The notes under the pieces were generated by a model. The model saw only the letters and a program-made list of their open reading frames with translations. It was not told the origin of the DNA and made no database searches. Source: JBCBSZ01 sp039197885 (GTDB taxonomy: Bacteria; Actinomycetota; Acidimicrobiia; Acidimicrobiales; Poriferisodalaceae). Taken from it: 23,277 bases of DNA. Each line of letters opens with the position of its first letter. The stretch's first letter is position 1. Both the position numbers and the translations under genes were made by a program. Below are positions 7,916 to 14,399 of the stretch, one piece after another. The DNA is taken from assembly GCA_039197885.1 (NCBI GenBank), contig JBCCTY010000033.1, forward strand, positions 1-23,277, read 5' to 3'.

Positions 7916-7930
7916 TCATGGGCTTCATGA
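7916..7930. promoter_or_regulatory. Short inverted repeat, possible operator
   Basis: TCATG-GGCTT-CATGA: 5-bp arms around a 5-base spacer, located midway between pafA and the rhodopsin and just upstream of the candidate rhodopsin promoter. The position would suit a regulator controlling one or both divergent genes. The arms are short enough to arise by chance. Confidence 0.2.
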
Positions 7931-7975
7931 CTTATCCGACCTAGTGCATTCGTTCTACCCTCCGCGCGTCCGACC

Positions 7976-7983
7976 GGAGAGGA
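7976..7983 (+). promoter_or_regulatory. Ribosome-binding site of the rhodopsin gene
   Basis: GGAGAGGA lies 10 bases before the ATG at 7994. It fixes this ATG as the start of the rhodopsin. Confidence 0.7.
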
Positions 7984-7993
7984 ACGCAACGGC

Positions 7994-8809
7994 ATGACCT
8001 TCGAGAACCTCTACACCTACTCGGCCACCCAATACGAGGTGGTCTTCGGCGTCTTCGCCCTCACGGCTGCGGTGTTCGCCGCTTGCCTCGTCTACTCGCT
8101 CGTCACCGCGGGGTCGATCGCACCTCGCTACCGGCTCACGTCCTACCTGACCGGGGTCGTGATGGTGTCCGCCTTCTTCGAGCTCGGCTGGCTCGCCATC
8201 CGGTGGGACTCGGTCTTCAGCTTCGACGACGACCTCGGTCGCTACGTCCGCGACGGCGACCTGTTCTCCAACGGGTTCCGCTACATGAACTGGTCGATCG
8301 ACGTCCCGGTGCTGCTCACGCAGCTCCTCATCGTCGGCGGGATCACCGGCTCGCTGTTCCTCAAGCGTTGGGCCGCCTTCGTGGTCGCGGGCCTGGCGAT
8401 GATCTGGACCGGCTACGTCGGCCAGTTCGACGAGATCGACGGCGGCGCCCAGTTCTGGGCCTGGGGCATCGTCAGCACCGTCTTCTACCTGTGGCTGCTC
8501 ACCGTCGCCTACCAGACGATCCGCGACGCCAAGTCCGGCGCCTCCCCGACCGTCACCAAGCTCTTCGACATCACGTGGATCCTGTTCCTGGTGTCCTGGA
8601 CGATCTACCCGCTCGGCTACCTGATGCCGGTGATCTGGGACGACCCGAACAGCGTCGTGATCCGGAGTCTCGTCTACAGCGCCGCCGACATCAGCTCGAA
8701 GGCGATCTACGGCGTGATCCTGGCCCTGATCGCGCAGCGCCTGAGCGCCGAGCAGGGGTTCCAGGCCGCGATCGACAGCGAGAGCTGGGCCGAGCGGCAG
8801 GACGCCTGA
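7994..8809 (+). CDS. Microbial rhodopsin, NDQ-type, probable light-driven Na+ pump
   Basis: 271-residue seven-helix retinal protein. Helix C reads RYMNWSIDVPVLLTQ: Arg96, Asn99, Asp103 and Gln110 occupy bacteriorhodopsin positions 82, 85, 89 and 96, giving the N-D-Q motif that defines sodium pumps such as Krokinobacter KR2 (N112, D116, Q123). The retinal lysine is Lys236 in ADISSKAIYG, with Asp232 and Ser235 as in KR2 (D251, S254, K255). SWTIYPLGYLMP in helix F, TGYVGQF in helix D and GDLF.NG.RY with Asp89 (KR2 D102, the interprotomer Na+ site) are also shared. Leu107 at the proteorhodopsin tuning site suggests green absorption. Compared with KR2 from memory, the cytoplasmic-side residues N61 and G263 are Ser50 and Ala244. 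It has a clear ribosome-binding site, is divergent from pafA and is followed by a DUF2007-type gene. No retinal-synthesis gene is nearby. Na+ pumping is inferred from motif, not shown. Confidence 0.93.
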   Translation: MTFENLYTYSATQYEVVFGVFALTAAVFAACLVYSLVTAGSIAPRYRLTSYLTGVVMVSAFFELGWLAIRWDSVFSFDDDLGRYVRDGDLFSNGFRYMNWSIDVPVLLTQLLIVGGITGSLFLKRWAAFVVAGLAMIWTGYVGQFDEIDGGAQFWAWGIVSTVFYLWLLTVAYQTIRDAKSGASPTVTKLFDITWILFLVSWTIYPLGYLMPVIWDDPNSVVIRSLVYSAADISSKAIYGVILALIAQRLSAEQGFQAAIDSESWAERQDA

Positions 8810-8830
8810 CGGCCCGAGGCACCGGGGCCG
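8810..8830 (+). terminator. Weak GC hairpin directly after the rhodopsin
   Basis: CGGCCC (8810-8815) and GGGCCG (8825-8830) can pair around a 9-base loop, immediately after the TGA of the rhodopsin. No T-tract follows. It could attenuate read-through into the downstream gene or be chance in GC-rich DNA. Confidence 0.3.
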
Positions 8831-8882
8831 CCGTGGAAGCGGTCTCGGTCCTCGTCCCACCGTCCACGACTACGCTCGGTCC

Positions 8883-9197
8883 GTGGCCGAGCTCGTCCCC
8901 TTGGTGACGATGAACGACTCCTTCGCCGCGCGCGTGCTCGTGGCGCGGCTCGGTGCCGACGGCATCGTCTGCCAGCTGCGCGGCGGGATGGACGGCCCCT
9001 ACCCGCTCGGGCCGGTCGTCGTCCTGGTCGAGGCCGACCGCCTCGACGAGGCGACCGAGCTCATCGAGTACGTCGACGGCTCCGGCCCACCGGCCCGTGA
9101 GGTGCCTGCGTCGCCGGTGCCGGCCTGGGCGGTCGTGGCCGTGCCCGTGACCATCGGGTCCATCCTGCTCGTGAGGATGTTCTGGTTCGCGATGTGA
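8883..9197 (+). CDS. DUF2007-type putative signal-transducing protein with C-terminal membrane anchor
   Basis: 104 residues from GTG 8883. The N-terminal 60 residues resemble the DUF2007 fold (small ferredoxin-like domain named putative prokaryotic signal-transducing protein): ARVLVARLGADGIVCQLRGG followed by VVVLVEADRLDEATELIEY. A Pro/Ala linker leads to one hydrophobic helix (about residues 80-103) at the very C terminus, so the domain would be tethered to the cytoplasmic face of the membrane. It lies 73 bases after the rhodopsin on the same strand, and its stop is 22 bases from the convergent prcA stop. Whether it works with the rhodopsin is unknown; the order suggests it but such proteins are also common alone. 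Confidence 0.7.
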   Translation: MAELVPLVTMNDSFAARVLVARLGADGIVCQLRGGMDGPYPLGPVVVLVEADRLDEATELIEYVDGSGPPAREVPASPVPAWAVVAVPVTIGSILLVRMFWFAM

Positions 9198-9222
9198 CCC
9201 GGGGCGCCGCCGTCGCCGGTCA
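9195..9222. terminator. Bidirectional hairpin embedding both convergent stop codons
   Basis: TGACC (9195-9199) pairs with GGTCA (9218-9222), and GGCG (9203-9206) with CGCC (9214-9217), with a 3-base bulge and a 7-base loop. The outer arms contain the TGA stop of the DUF2007 gene and, on the other strand, the TGA stop of prcA. It may serve as a shared terminator; there are no T-tracts. Confidence 0.35.
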
Positions 9223-9897
9223 GCCGATCGCGGCTGCCACCCGATCGTCGGTCCAACGGTCGAAGGCCCGACCGCGCGCCGAACGGTCCAGGACGGCGAC
9301 CTCGAGGTCACCCGCCGCGAGCTCGCGATCCGGCCCGGCGAGGGCCTCGGCGGCGGCCTTGACGCCGTCGGCGGCCGGCATGGCGTCGACGTAGCTCTCC
9401 TCGAGCCGTTCGGCGATCGCCGCCGTGTCACCGCCGAGCACGCTGAAGCGCTGCTCGTCGACCACCGTGCCGTCATAGAGGATGTGGAAGAGCTGATCGG
9501 TCTCGGGATCGGCGCCCAGCTCCGCCACGAGGATCTCCACCTCCATGGGCTTCATCTCGTGGGTGAAGACGTTGCCGAGGATCTGGGCGTAGTTGTTCGC
9601 GAGGCTGCGGGCGTCGACGTCCTCGCGACTGAAGGTGTAACCCTTCAGGTCAGCGGCGCGGACTCCTGCGATGCGGAGCTGGTCGAACTCGTTGTAGCGA
9701 CCCACGCCGCCGAAGGCGATGCGATCGTAGATCTCGGCGATCTTGCGCAACGTGGAGGAGGTGTTCTCGGCGCAGAGCACGATCCCCTCGGCGCAGATCA
9801 GCGCGGTGAGGCTGCGTCCCCGGGCGATGCCCTTGCGGGCGTAGTCGGCCCGGTCCTGCATCACCTGCTCGGGCGCGACGTAGAACGGCATGGTCAT
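9220..9897 (-). CDS. prcA: 20S proteasome alpha subunit PrcA
   Basis: 225 residues. Forms the outer heptameric rings of the 20S core that gate substrate entry and dock ARC. The N-terminal H0 region YVAPEQVMQDRADYARKGIARG is typical of bacterial alpha subunits. It is followed by the Ntn-fold strands (LICAEGIVLCAEN, KIAEIYDRIAFGGVG) and YAQILGN.FTHEMKPMEVEILVAE. There is no catalytic N-terminal Thr, as expected for alpha. The start ATG overlaps the prcB stop (ATGA), so the two subunits are co-translated in the usual prcB-prcA order. A second Met at residue 3 is an alternative start. Confidence 0.97.
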   Translation of the reverse strand: MTMPFYVAPEQVMQDRADYARKGIARGRSLTALICAEGIVLCAENTSSTLRKIAEIYDRIAFGGVGRYNEFDQLRIAGVRAADLKGYTFSREDVDARSLANNYAQILGNVFTHEMKPMEVEILVAELGADPETDQLFHILYDGTVVDEQRFSVLGGDTAAIAERLEESYVDAMPAADGVKAAAEALAGPDRELAAGDLEVAVLDRSARGRAFDRWTDDRVAAAIG

Positions 9898-10685
9898 CGG
9901 CCGACCTCCCCGCCGTCCTCGATGGAGCTGGAGATCGCGGCCAGCTCCTCGTCGTCGAGCCGTTCGAACCCGGCTGAGGTGATCGTCGCCACGACCGGGA
10001 AGATGCCGCGACGGTGATCGGGGCCGCCCGTGGCGGAGTCCTCGTCGGCGGCCACCATCAGCGAGCGGACGGCCAGCCGGACGACCTCGTCGCGCGGTGC
10101 GTCGTCGCGATGCCCGATCTTGATGACCGTGCTGGCGTGGAGGCTGCCCGAGCCGCTGGAGGCGTAGGCCTGCTCCTCGTAGCGGCCGCCGGTCACGTCG
10201 TACTCGAACAGCCGGCCGACCTCGCGACGGTGGTCGTAGCCGGCGAAGATCGGGACGACGGCCATGCCCTGCATCGCGGCCGGGAGGTGGCCGCGGACCA
10301 TGCCGGACAGCTGGTTCGCCTTGCCCTCGAGGGACAGCTGCGAGCCCTCGACCTTCTCGTAGTGCTCGAGCTGCAGTTGGAACAGCTTCACCATCTCGAC
10401 CGCCGGTCCCGCGGCCCCGGCGATGGCGATGCCGGAATGGCGATCGGCCGGGAAGACCTTCTCGATGCGGCGGTGGCTGATCCAGTTGCCGGCGGTGGCC
10501 CGGCGATCACCGGCCATGACGACGCCGTCGGCGTAGCGCAACGCCACGACCGTCGTGCCGTGGGGAACCGTCGGCATCGTGCCGGTGGCCGGCAGCTCGG
10601 GCCCCTCGGTCGGTCCGGAGCGCTTCAGCAGCTCCACGAAGTCGGGGCCGGGGTCGTCGCCCGGTGCGAAGAACGGGATCGCCAT
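9894..10685 (-). CDS. prcB: 20S proteasome beta subunit PrcB (catalytic, with propeptide)
   Basis: 263 residues. Self-processing threonine protease forming the inner rings of the 20S core. A propeptide of 43 residues ends at PHG, and cleavage before Thr44 in GTTVVALRY gives the nucleophile Thr1. Asp60 in AGDRRATAG and Lys76 in RRIEKVF are the expected Asp17 and Lys33 of the mature enzyme. GIAIAGAAGPAVEMVKLFQLQLEHYEK and YASSGSGSLHA are family signatures. The gene is 33 bases downstream of pup and overlaps prcA by four bases. Propeptide length is in the range known for actinobacteria. Confidence 0.97.
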   Translation of the reverse strand: MAIPFFAPGDDPGPDFVELLKRSGPTEGPELPATGTMPTVPHGTTVVALRYADGVVMAGDRRATAGNWISHRRIEKVFPADRHSGIAIAGAAGPAVEMVKLFQLQLEHYEKVEGSQLSLEGKANQLSGMVRGHLPAAMQGMAVVPIFAGYDHRREVGRLFEYDVTGGRYEEQAYASSGSGSLHASTVIKIGHRDDAPRDEVVRLAVRSLMVAADEDSATGGPDHRRGIFPVVATITSAGFERLDDEELAAISSSIEDGGEVGR

Positions 10686-10718
10686 GTGTGTGGTGCGCAG
10701 GTCGGGCTCGGCCCGGAC

Positions 10719-10913
10719 CTACTGACCGCCCTTCTGCACGTAGTTCTTCACGAACTCCTCGGCATTGGTCTCGAGGACGTCGTCGATCTCGTCGAGGAGA
10801 TCGTCCATCTCGGCCTTGAGCTCGTCGCCGCGCTCGGTGCTCGGCGCGGTCTCCTCGACGGTCTCGTCGGTCCGCTCGGGTGCCGGGCGTCGGATCTGCT
10901 CCCGCTCCGCCAT
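10719..10913 (-). CDS. pup: Prokaryotic ubiquitin-like protein Pup
   Basis: 64 residues, the same length as the M. tuberculosis protein. Disordered acidic modifier that PafA attaches to lysines to mark proteins for the proteasome. The C-terminal half (about residues 31-60, DELKAEMDDLLDEIDDVLE then NAEEFVKNYVQKGGQ) is the strongly conserved ARC-binding helix region. The final residues are Gly-Gly-Gln, so Dop must deamidate the terminal Gln to Glu before ligation. The N-terminal part, which threads into ARC, is Glu/Thr/Arg-rich and variable. It sits between dop (41 bases upstream) and prcB (33 bases downstream). Confidence 0.98.
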   Translation of the reverse strand: MAEREQIRRPAPERTDETVEETAPSTERGDELKAEMDDLLDEIDDVLETNAEEFVKNYVQKGGQ

Positions 10914-10954
10914 GCTCTCGCTCCTCCCACGTTCTCCGGTGCTCAGCCCGTCGG

Positions 10955-12445
10955 CTACGAACCCAACCGTTCGAGGAGTTCGGCCGCCGTCTGGCTCTCG
11001 TCCAACAACCTACCCACGTGCTGCGCGGTGCCACGCAACGGTTCCATCATGGGGACACGCCGGAGGGGGTCGGCGCCCACGTCGAAGACGAGCGAGTCCC
11101 AGTTGGCCGCGACGATGGCCTCGGGATACTTCTGGAGGCACCGGCCCCGGAAGTAGGCACGGGTGCCCTCGGGCGGCTCGGTCATCGCCCGGGTCACCGC
11201 GTCGTCGTCGACGAGGCGGCGCAGCCCGAGGCGCCGGAAGAGGCTGCGATCGGGCCGCATGTCGTGGTACTGGATGTCCATCGCGGCGAGCCGGGAGTCG
11301 TCCCAGTCGATGCCGTGGCGCTCCATGAACCCCTCGTAGAGCCGGAGCTTGGCCACCCAGTCGAGCCGGTCGGCGAGCTGCATCGGGTCGGACTCGAGCG
11401 CGGTGAGGGTGGCCTCCCACTCGTCGAGGATCATCCGGCCCACGCGGTCGCCACCGACGAAGTCGAGGCCGACCGCATCGGCGTACTTCTGGGCCCGGTC
11501 GAAGAGGTCCCACTGCAGTTCGAGCGCGCTGATGCGACGGCCGTCGACCAACCGGAGCGGCAGGCGGAGGGTGAGGTCCTGGCTGACGAGCTGCAGGGCG
11601 TGCACGGGATCCTCGAACTCGACGTCGGAGCCCAGGAAGTCGTCGTCGATCATGGCGAGCACGAGCGCCGTCGTGCCGATCTTCAAGAACGTCGAGGTCT
11701 CGGCGAGGTTGGCGTCGCCCACGATCACGTGGAGTCGGCGGTACTTGCGGCTGTCGGCATGGGGCTCGTCGCGGGTGTTGACGATGGGCCGCTTGAGCGT
11801 CGTCTCGAGCCCGACCTCCTCCTCGAAGAAGTCCGCCCGCTGCGTCAGCTGGAAGGGCACCTCGCGGGACGAGGCCCCGACGAGCTCGGTGCCGACCTTG
11901 CCCGCGCCGGTGAAGATCTGGCGGCTGACGAAGTGCGGCGTGATGTTGGTGACGATCCGGCCGAAGGGCGTGTCGCGGTCGAGCAGGTAGTTCTCGTGGC
12001 AGCCGTAGCTGTTGCCCTTGCGATCGGAGTTGTTCTTGTAGACCACGATCTCCTGGCCCGGGGGCAGGGCCTGCTCGACGGCCTGCATCGACCGGACGAG
12101 GATCTCCTCGGCTGCACGGTCGAACGCGAGTGCCTCGAGCGCGTCGACGCACTCGGGCGTGGAGATCTCGGGGTGGGCGTGGTCGACGTAGTAGCGGGCA
12201 CCATTGGTGAGCACCGCGTTGACGAGGTGGGTCTCGACCTCCGGGGCCAGCGCGTCGAACTCGGAGTAGCCCCGCGCGTCGGCGCCGGGCGACTCGTCCT
12301 CGAAGTCCCAGCCCACGCGGTCGGTGTGCTCGCTCACGTAGGCGTTGATGAGGGTCGACGAGGCCGCGACAGGGTTCGACTCGCCATCGTGGCGATGGAC
12401 GATCCCGTACTCGGTCTCGACGCCGACGATCTTGTGGACGGCCAC
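10955..12445 (-). CDS. dop: Deamidase of Pup / depupylase Dop
   Basis: 496 residues. Paralogue of PafA that deamidates the C-terminal Gln of Pup and also cleaves Pup from modified proteins, using ATP as cofactor. Shared fold signatures: KIVGVETEYGIV with metal-binding Glu10 and Glu12; ARYYVDHAHPEISTPEC with catalytic Asp88; YKNNSDRKGNSYGCHENYL; and RPIVNTRDEPHADSRKYRRLHVIVGDANLAE. The extra segment of about 40 residues between about 37 and 78 is the Dop-loop that distinguishes Dop from PafA. GTG start at 12445, three bases after the arc stop, so translation is coupled. The paralogue pafA is about 3 kb away, beyond the rhodopsin insertion. Confidence 0.97.
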   Translation of the reverse strand: MAVHKIVGVETEYGIVHRHDGESNPVAASSTLINAYVSEHTDRVGWDFEDESPGADARGYSEFDALAPEVETHLVNAVLTNGARYYVDHAHPEISTPECVDALEALAFDRAAEEILVRSMQAVEQALPPGQEIVVYKNNSDRKGNSYGCHENYLLDRDTPFGRIVTNITPHFVSRQIFTGAGKVGTELVGASSREVPFQLTQRADFFEEEVGLETTLKRPIVNTRDEPHADSRKYRRLHVIVGDANLAETSTFLKIGTTALVLAMIDDDFLGSDVEFEDPVHALQLVSQDLTLRLPLRLVDGRRISALELQWDLFDRAQKYADAVGLDFVGGDRVGRMILDEWEATLTALESDPMQLADRLDWVAKLRLYEGFMERHGIDWDDSRLAAMDIQYHDMRPDRSLFRRLGLRRLVDDDAVTRAMTEPPEGTRAYFRGRCLQKYPEAIVAANWDSLVFDVGADPLRRVPMMEPLRGTAQHVGRLLDESQTAAELLERLGS

Positions 12446-12448
12446 GAG

Positions 12449-14203
12449 CTAGAGGTACTGGCCGGTCTGGACCCGCTCGATGGCGCGTCCTCCGGCCGGA
12501 TCGTCCTCGTCCTTGGTGACGAGCGTCCGGATGAACACGATGCGCTCGCCCTTCTTGCCCGAGATCTTCGCCCAGTCGTCCGGGTTGGTGGTGTTCGGCA
12601 GGTCCTCGTGCTCGCGGTACTCCTGCTTCACCGAGGCCACGAGGTCGTCGAGGCAGATGCCCCGCTCGCCGCCGGCGATCTCGCGCTTGATGGCGAGCTT
12701 CTTCGCCCGACGAACGATGTTCTCGATCATGGCGCCCGACGAGAAGTCCTTGAAGTACATGACCTCCTTGTCGCCGTTCTGGTAGGTCACCTCCAGGAAC
12801 CGGTTGTCGGGGTCGGTGCGGTACATCTCGGCGACGGTCTGCTCGATGACGCCGTCGATGGCCTTGTTGACGTCGCCACCACCCAGCTCGTCGATCATCG
12901 ATGGCGAGATGGGGAGATCGGTGCTCAGGTAGCGGGAGAAGATGGACGCGGCAGCCGGCTCGTCGGGCCGGTCGATCTTGATCTTCACGTCGAGGCGGCC
13001 CGGCCGCAGGATGGCCGGGTCGATGAGGTCCTCGCGGTTCGAGGCTCCGATCACGATGACGTTCGTGAGGCCCTCGACGCCGTCGATCTCGGCCAGGAGC
13101 TGCGGGACGACCGTCGACTCCATGTCGGACGAGATGCCCGAGCCACGGGTGCGGAACAGCGAGTCCATCTCGTCGAAGAAGACGATGACCGGCCAGCCCT
13201 CCTCGGACTTCTCGCGGGCCCGTTGGAAGACGAGGCGGATCTGACGCTCGGTCTCACCCACGTACTTGTTGAGGAGCTCCGGGCCCTTGATGTTGAGGAA
13301 GTAGCTCCGGGCCTTGGCGTCCTCGGAGACCTCGGAGACCTTCTTGGCGAGCGAGTTGGCGACCGCCTTGGCGATCAGGGTCTTCCCACACCCGGGCGGG
13401 CCGTAGAGCAGGATGCCCTTCGGTGCCGGCAGGTCGTACTCGGCGAACAGCGAGCGGTGCACGAAGGGCAGCTCGACCGCGTCCATGATGTGCTCGATCT
13501 GGGTGTCGAGGCCGCCGATGTCGGAGTAGTCGATGTCGGGCACCTCCTCGAGCACCAGCTCCTCGACCTCGGGCCGAGGCAGCTTCTCGATCAGGACACC
13601 CGACTTGGGCTCGAGGAGCAGGGTGTCGCCGGCGCGCAGCTTCTCGCCCCGCAGCTCCGACCCGAGCTCGGCGACCCGCTCGTCGTCGGCGCGACCGACG
13701 ACCATCGCGCGGTCGCCCTCACCGAGGACCTCCTTGAGGATGACCAGCTCGCCGGTGCGCTCGGCGGCTCGCGCCAGGACGATGTTGAACGACTCGTTCA
13801 GGACGACCTCGGCACCACGCTCGAGCGCGTCGGACTCGATCTCGGGATGGGCGGTCACCCGCATCTTGCGACCGCTGGCGTGGACGTCGACGGTGCCGTC
13901 GTCGTTGCGACCGACGACGGTGCCGTAGGCGCCGGGTGGCTGCGTGAGCTTGTCGACCTCTTCGCGCAGGGCCGCGATGTGCTCGCGGGCCTCGCGGAGG
14001 GTGTAGGTGAGCTTCTCGTTCTGCGAGACCGCCTGGGCCAGTTGCCCCTTGGTCTCGAGCAGGCGCTCCTCGAGGGTGCGGACTCGCTTGGGCGCGTCCT
14101 GGAGGCGTCGGCGCAGCACCGCCACCTCGTCCTGCAGGGCCGCGAGCTGATCGTGCGCCTCGGCGTCGTCTGAGGGGGTGCCGTCGCCGGTCCCTCGTGC
14201 CAT
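12449..14203 (-). CDS. arc: Proteasome-associated AAA+ ATPase ARC (Mpa)
   Basis: 584 residues. Hexameric unfoldase that recognises Pup through its N-terminal coiled coil and feeds substrates to the 20S core. Order of parts (from ATG 14203): coiled coil about 14-86; double OB domain about 90-215 with GAYGTVVGRNDDGTVDV; AAA module with Walker A GPPGCGKT at 268-275; Walker B VFFDEMD with Asp344-Glu345; pore-loop region NKYVGETE near 312; arginine fingers in ILRPGRLD about 399-405; and C-terminal GQYL, the motif whose Tyr inserts between PrcA subunits to open the gate. The upstream frame is open to 14284, but a strong AGGGGAG ribosome site and family length support 14203. First gene of the arc-dop-pup-prcB-prcA operon. 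Confidence 0.97.
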   Translation of the reverse strand: MARGTGDGTPSDDAEAHDQLAALQDEVAVLRRRLQDAPKRVRTLEERLLETKGQLAQAVSQNEKLTYTLREAREHIAALREEVDKLTQPPGAYGTVVGRNDDGTVDVHASGRKMRVTAHPEIESDALERGAEVVLNESFNIVLARAAERTGELVILKEVLGEGDRAMVVGRADDERVAELGSELRGEKLRAGDTLLLEPKSGVLIEKLPRPEVEELVLEEVPDIDYSDIGGLDTQIEHIMDAVELPFVHRSLFAEYDLPAPKGILLYGPPGCGKTLIAKAVANSLAKKVSEVSEDAKARSYFLNIKGPELLNKYVGETERQIRLVFQRAREKSEEGWPVIVFFDEMDSLFRTRGSGISSDMESTVVPQLLAEIDGVEGLTNVIVIGASNREDLIDPAILRPGRLDVKIKIDRPDEPAAASIFSRYLSTDLPISPSMIDELGGGDVNKAIDGVIEQTVAEMYRTDPDNRFLEVTYQNGDKEVMYFKDFSSGAMIENIVRRAKKLAIKREIAGGERGICLDDLVASVKQEYREHEDLPNTTNPDDWAKISGKKGERIVFIRTLVTKDEDDPAGGRAIERVQTGQYL

Positions 14204-14399
14204 CGCTGCTCCCCTGGCTCGTCGGATGACCTCTCCGGTCACCGTACACGTGCCCCGCGCGCGACCGGTGGGCGCGAACCGCATTAACCCTGTGCGGACC
14301 GTGTAAATTATGCTGTGGTCAGCGAGACCGGCCAGGCGCTACCGTCCCGGCCGCCGCGACGACGTCCGAGCCACATGACGAACACCAGGGAGCGACGGC
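14204..14399. promoter_or_regulatory. Divergent intergenic region between arc and the ferredoxin gene
   Basis: 196 bases with an AT-rich island at about 14300-14315 (GTGTAAATTATGCTG) that stands out in this GC-rich DNA. TATGCT (14309-14314) or TAAATT (14304-14309) could be a minus-10 for the ferredoxin gene; the same island read leftward gives TAATTT. No clear minus-35 accompanies either. This region must drive the proteasome operon, but the exact promoters cannot be assigned by eye. Confidence 0.4.
14209..14215 (-). promoter_or_regulatory. Ribosome-binding site fixing the arc start
   Basis: AGGGGAG on the minus strand, five bases before the ATG at 14203. It decides against the longer open frame that reaches 14284. 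Confidence 0.75.

Larger units (their letters stand above)
7844..7993. promoter_or_regulatory. Divergent intergenic region between pafA and the rhodopsin gene
   Basis: 150 bases must carry the promoters for both pafA (leftward) and the rhodopsin (rightward). The stretch 7926-7960 is less GC-rich than its surroundings. TACCCT at 7956-7961 is a possible minus-10 for the rhodopsin, with TTATCC at 7932-7937 as a poor minus-35 at 18-base spacing. No convincing sigma-70 pair is present, so this is tentative. Confidence 0.3.

Noticed and set aside
7994..8809. Rhodopsin as an ordinary proton pump or heliorhodopsin
   Set aside because: The proton acceptor and donor positions are Asn and Gln, with Asp at the third site, and the overall match is to KR2-type pumps. 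Orientation and motifs do not fit heliorhodopsin.
10880..14173. 1097-residue open frame on the plus strand opposite arc, dop and pup
   Set aside because: It is antisense to three firmly identified genes. It is Asp/Glu/Val/Leu/Arg-biased without domain motifs, as expected for a shadow frame in very GC-rich DNA.
14204..14284. 27-residue N-terminal extension of ARC
   Set aside because: A strong ribosome site directly before the ATG at 14203 and the normal family N terminus favour the shorter form.
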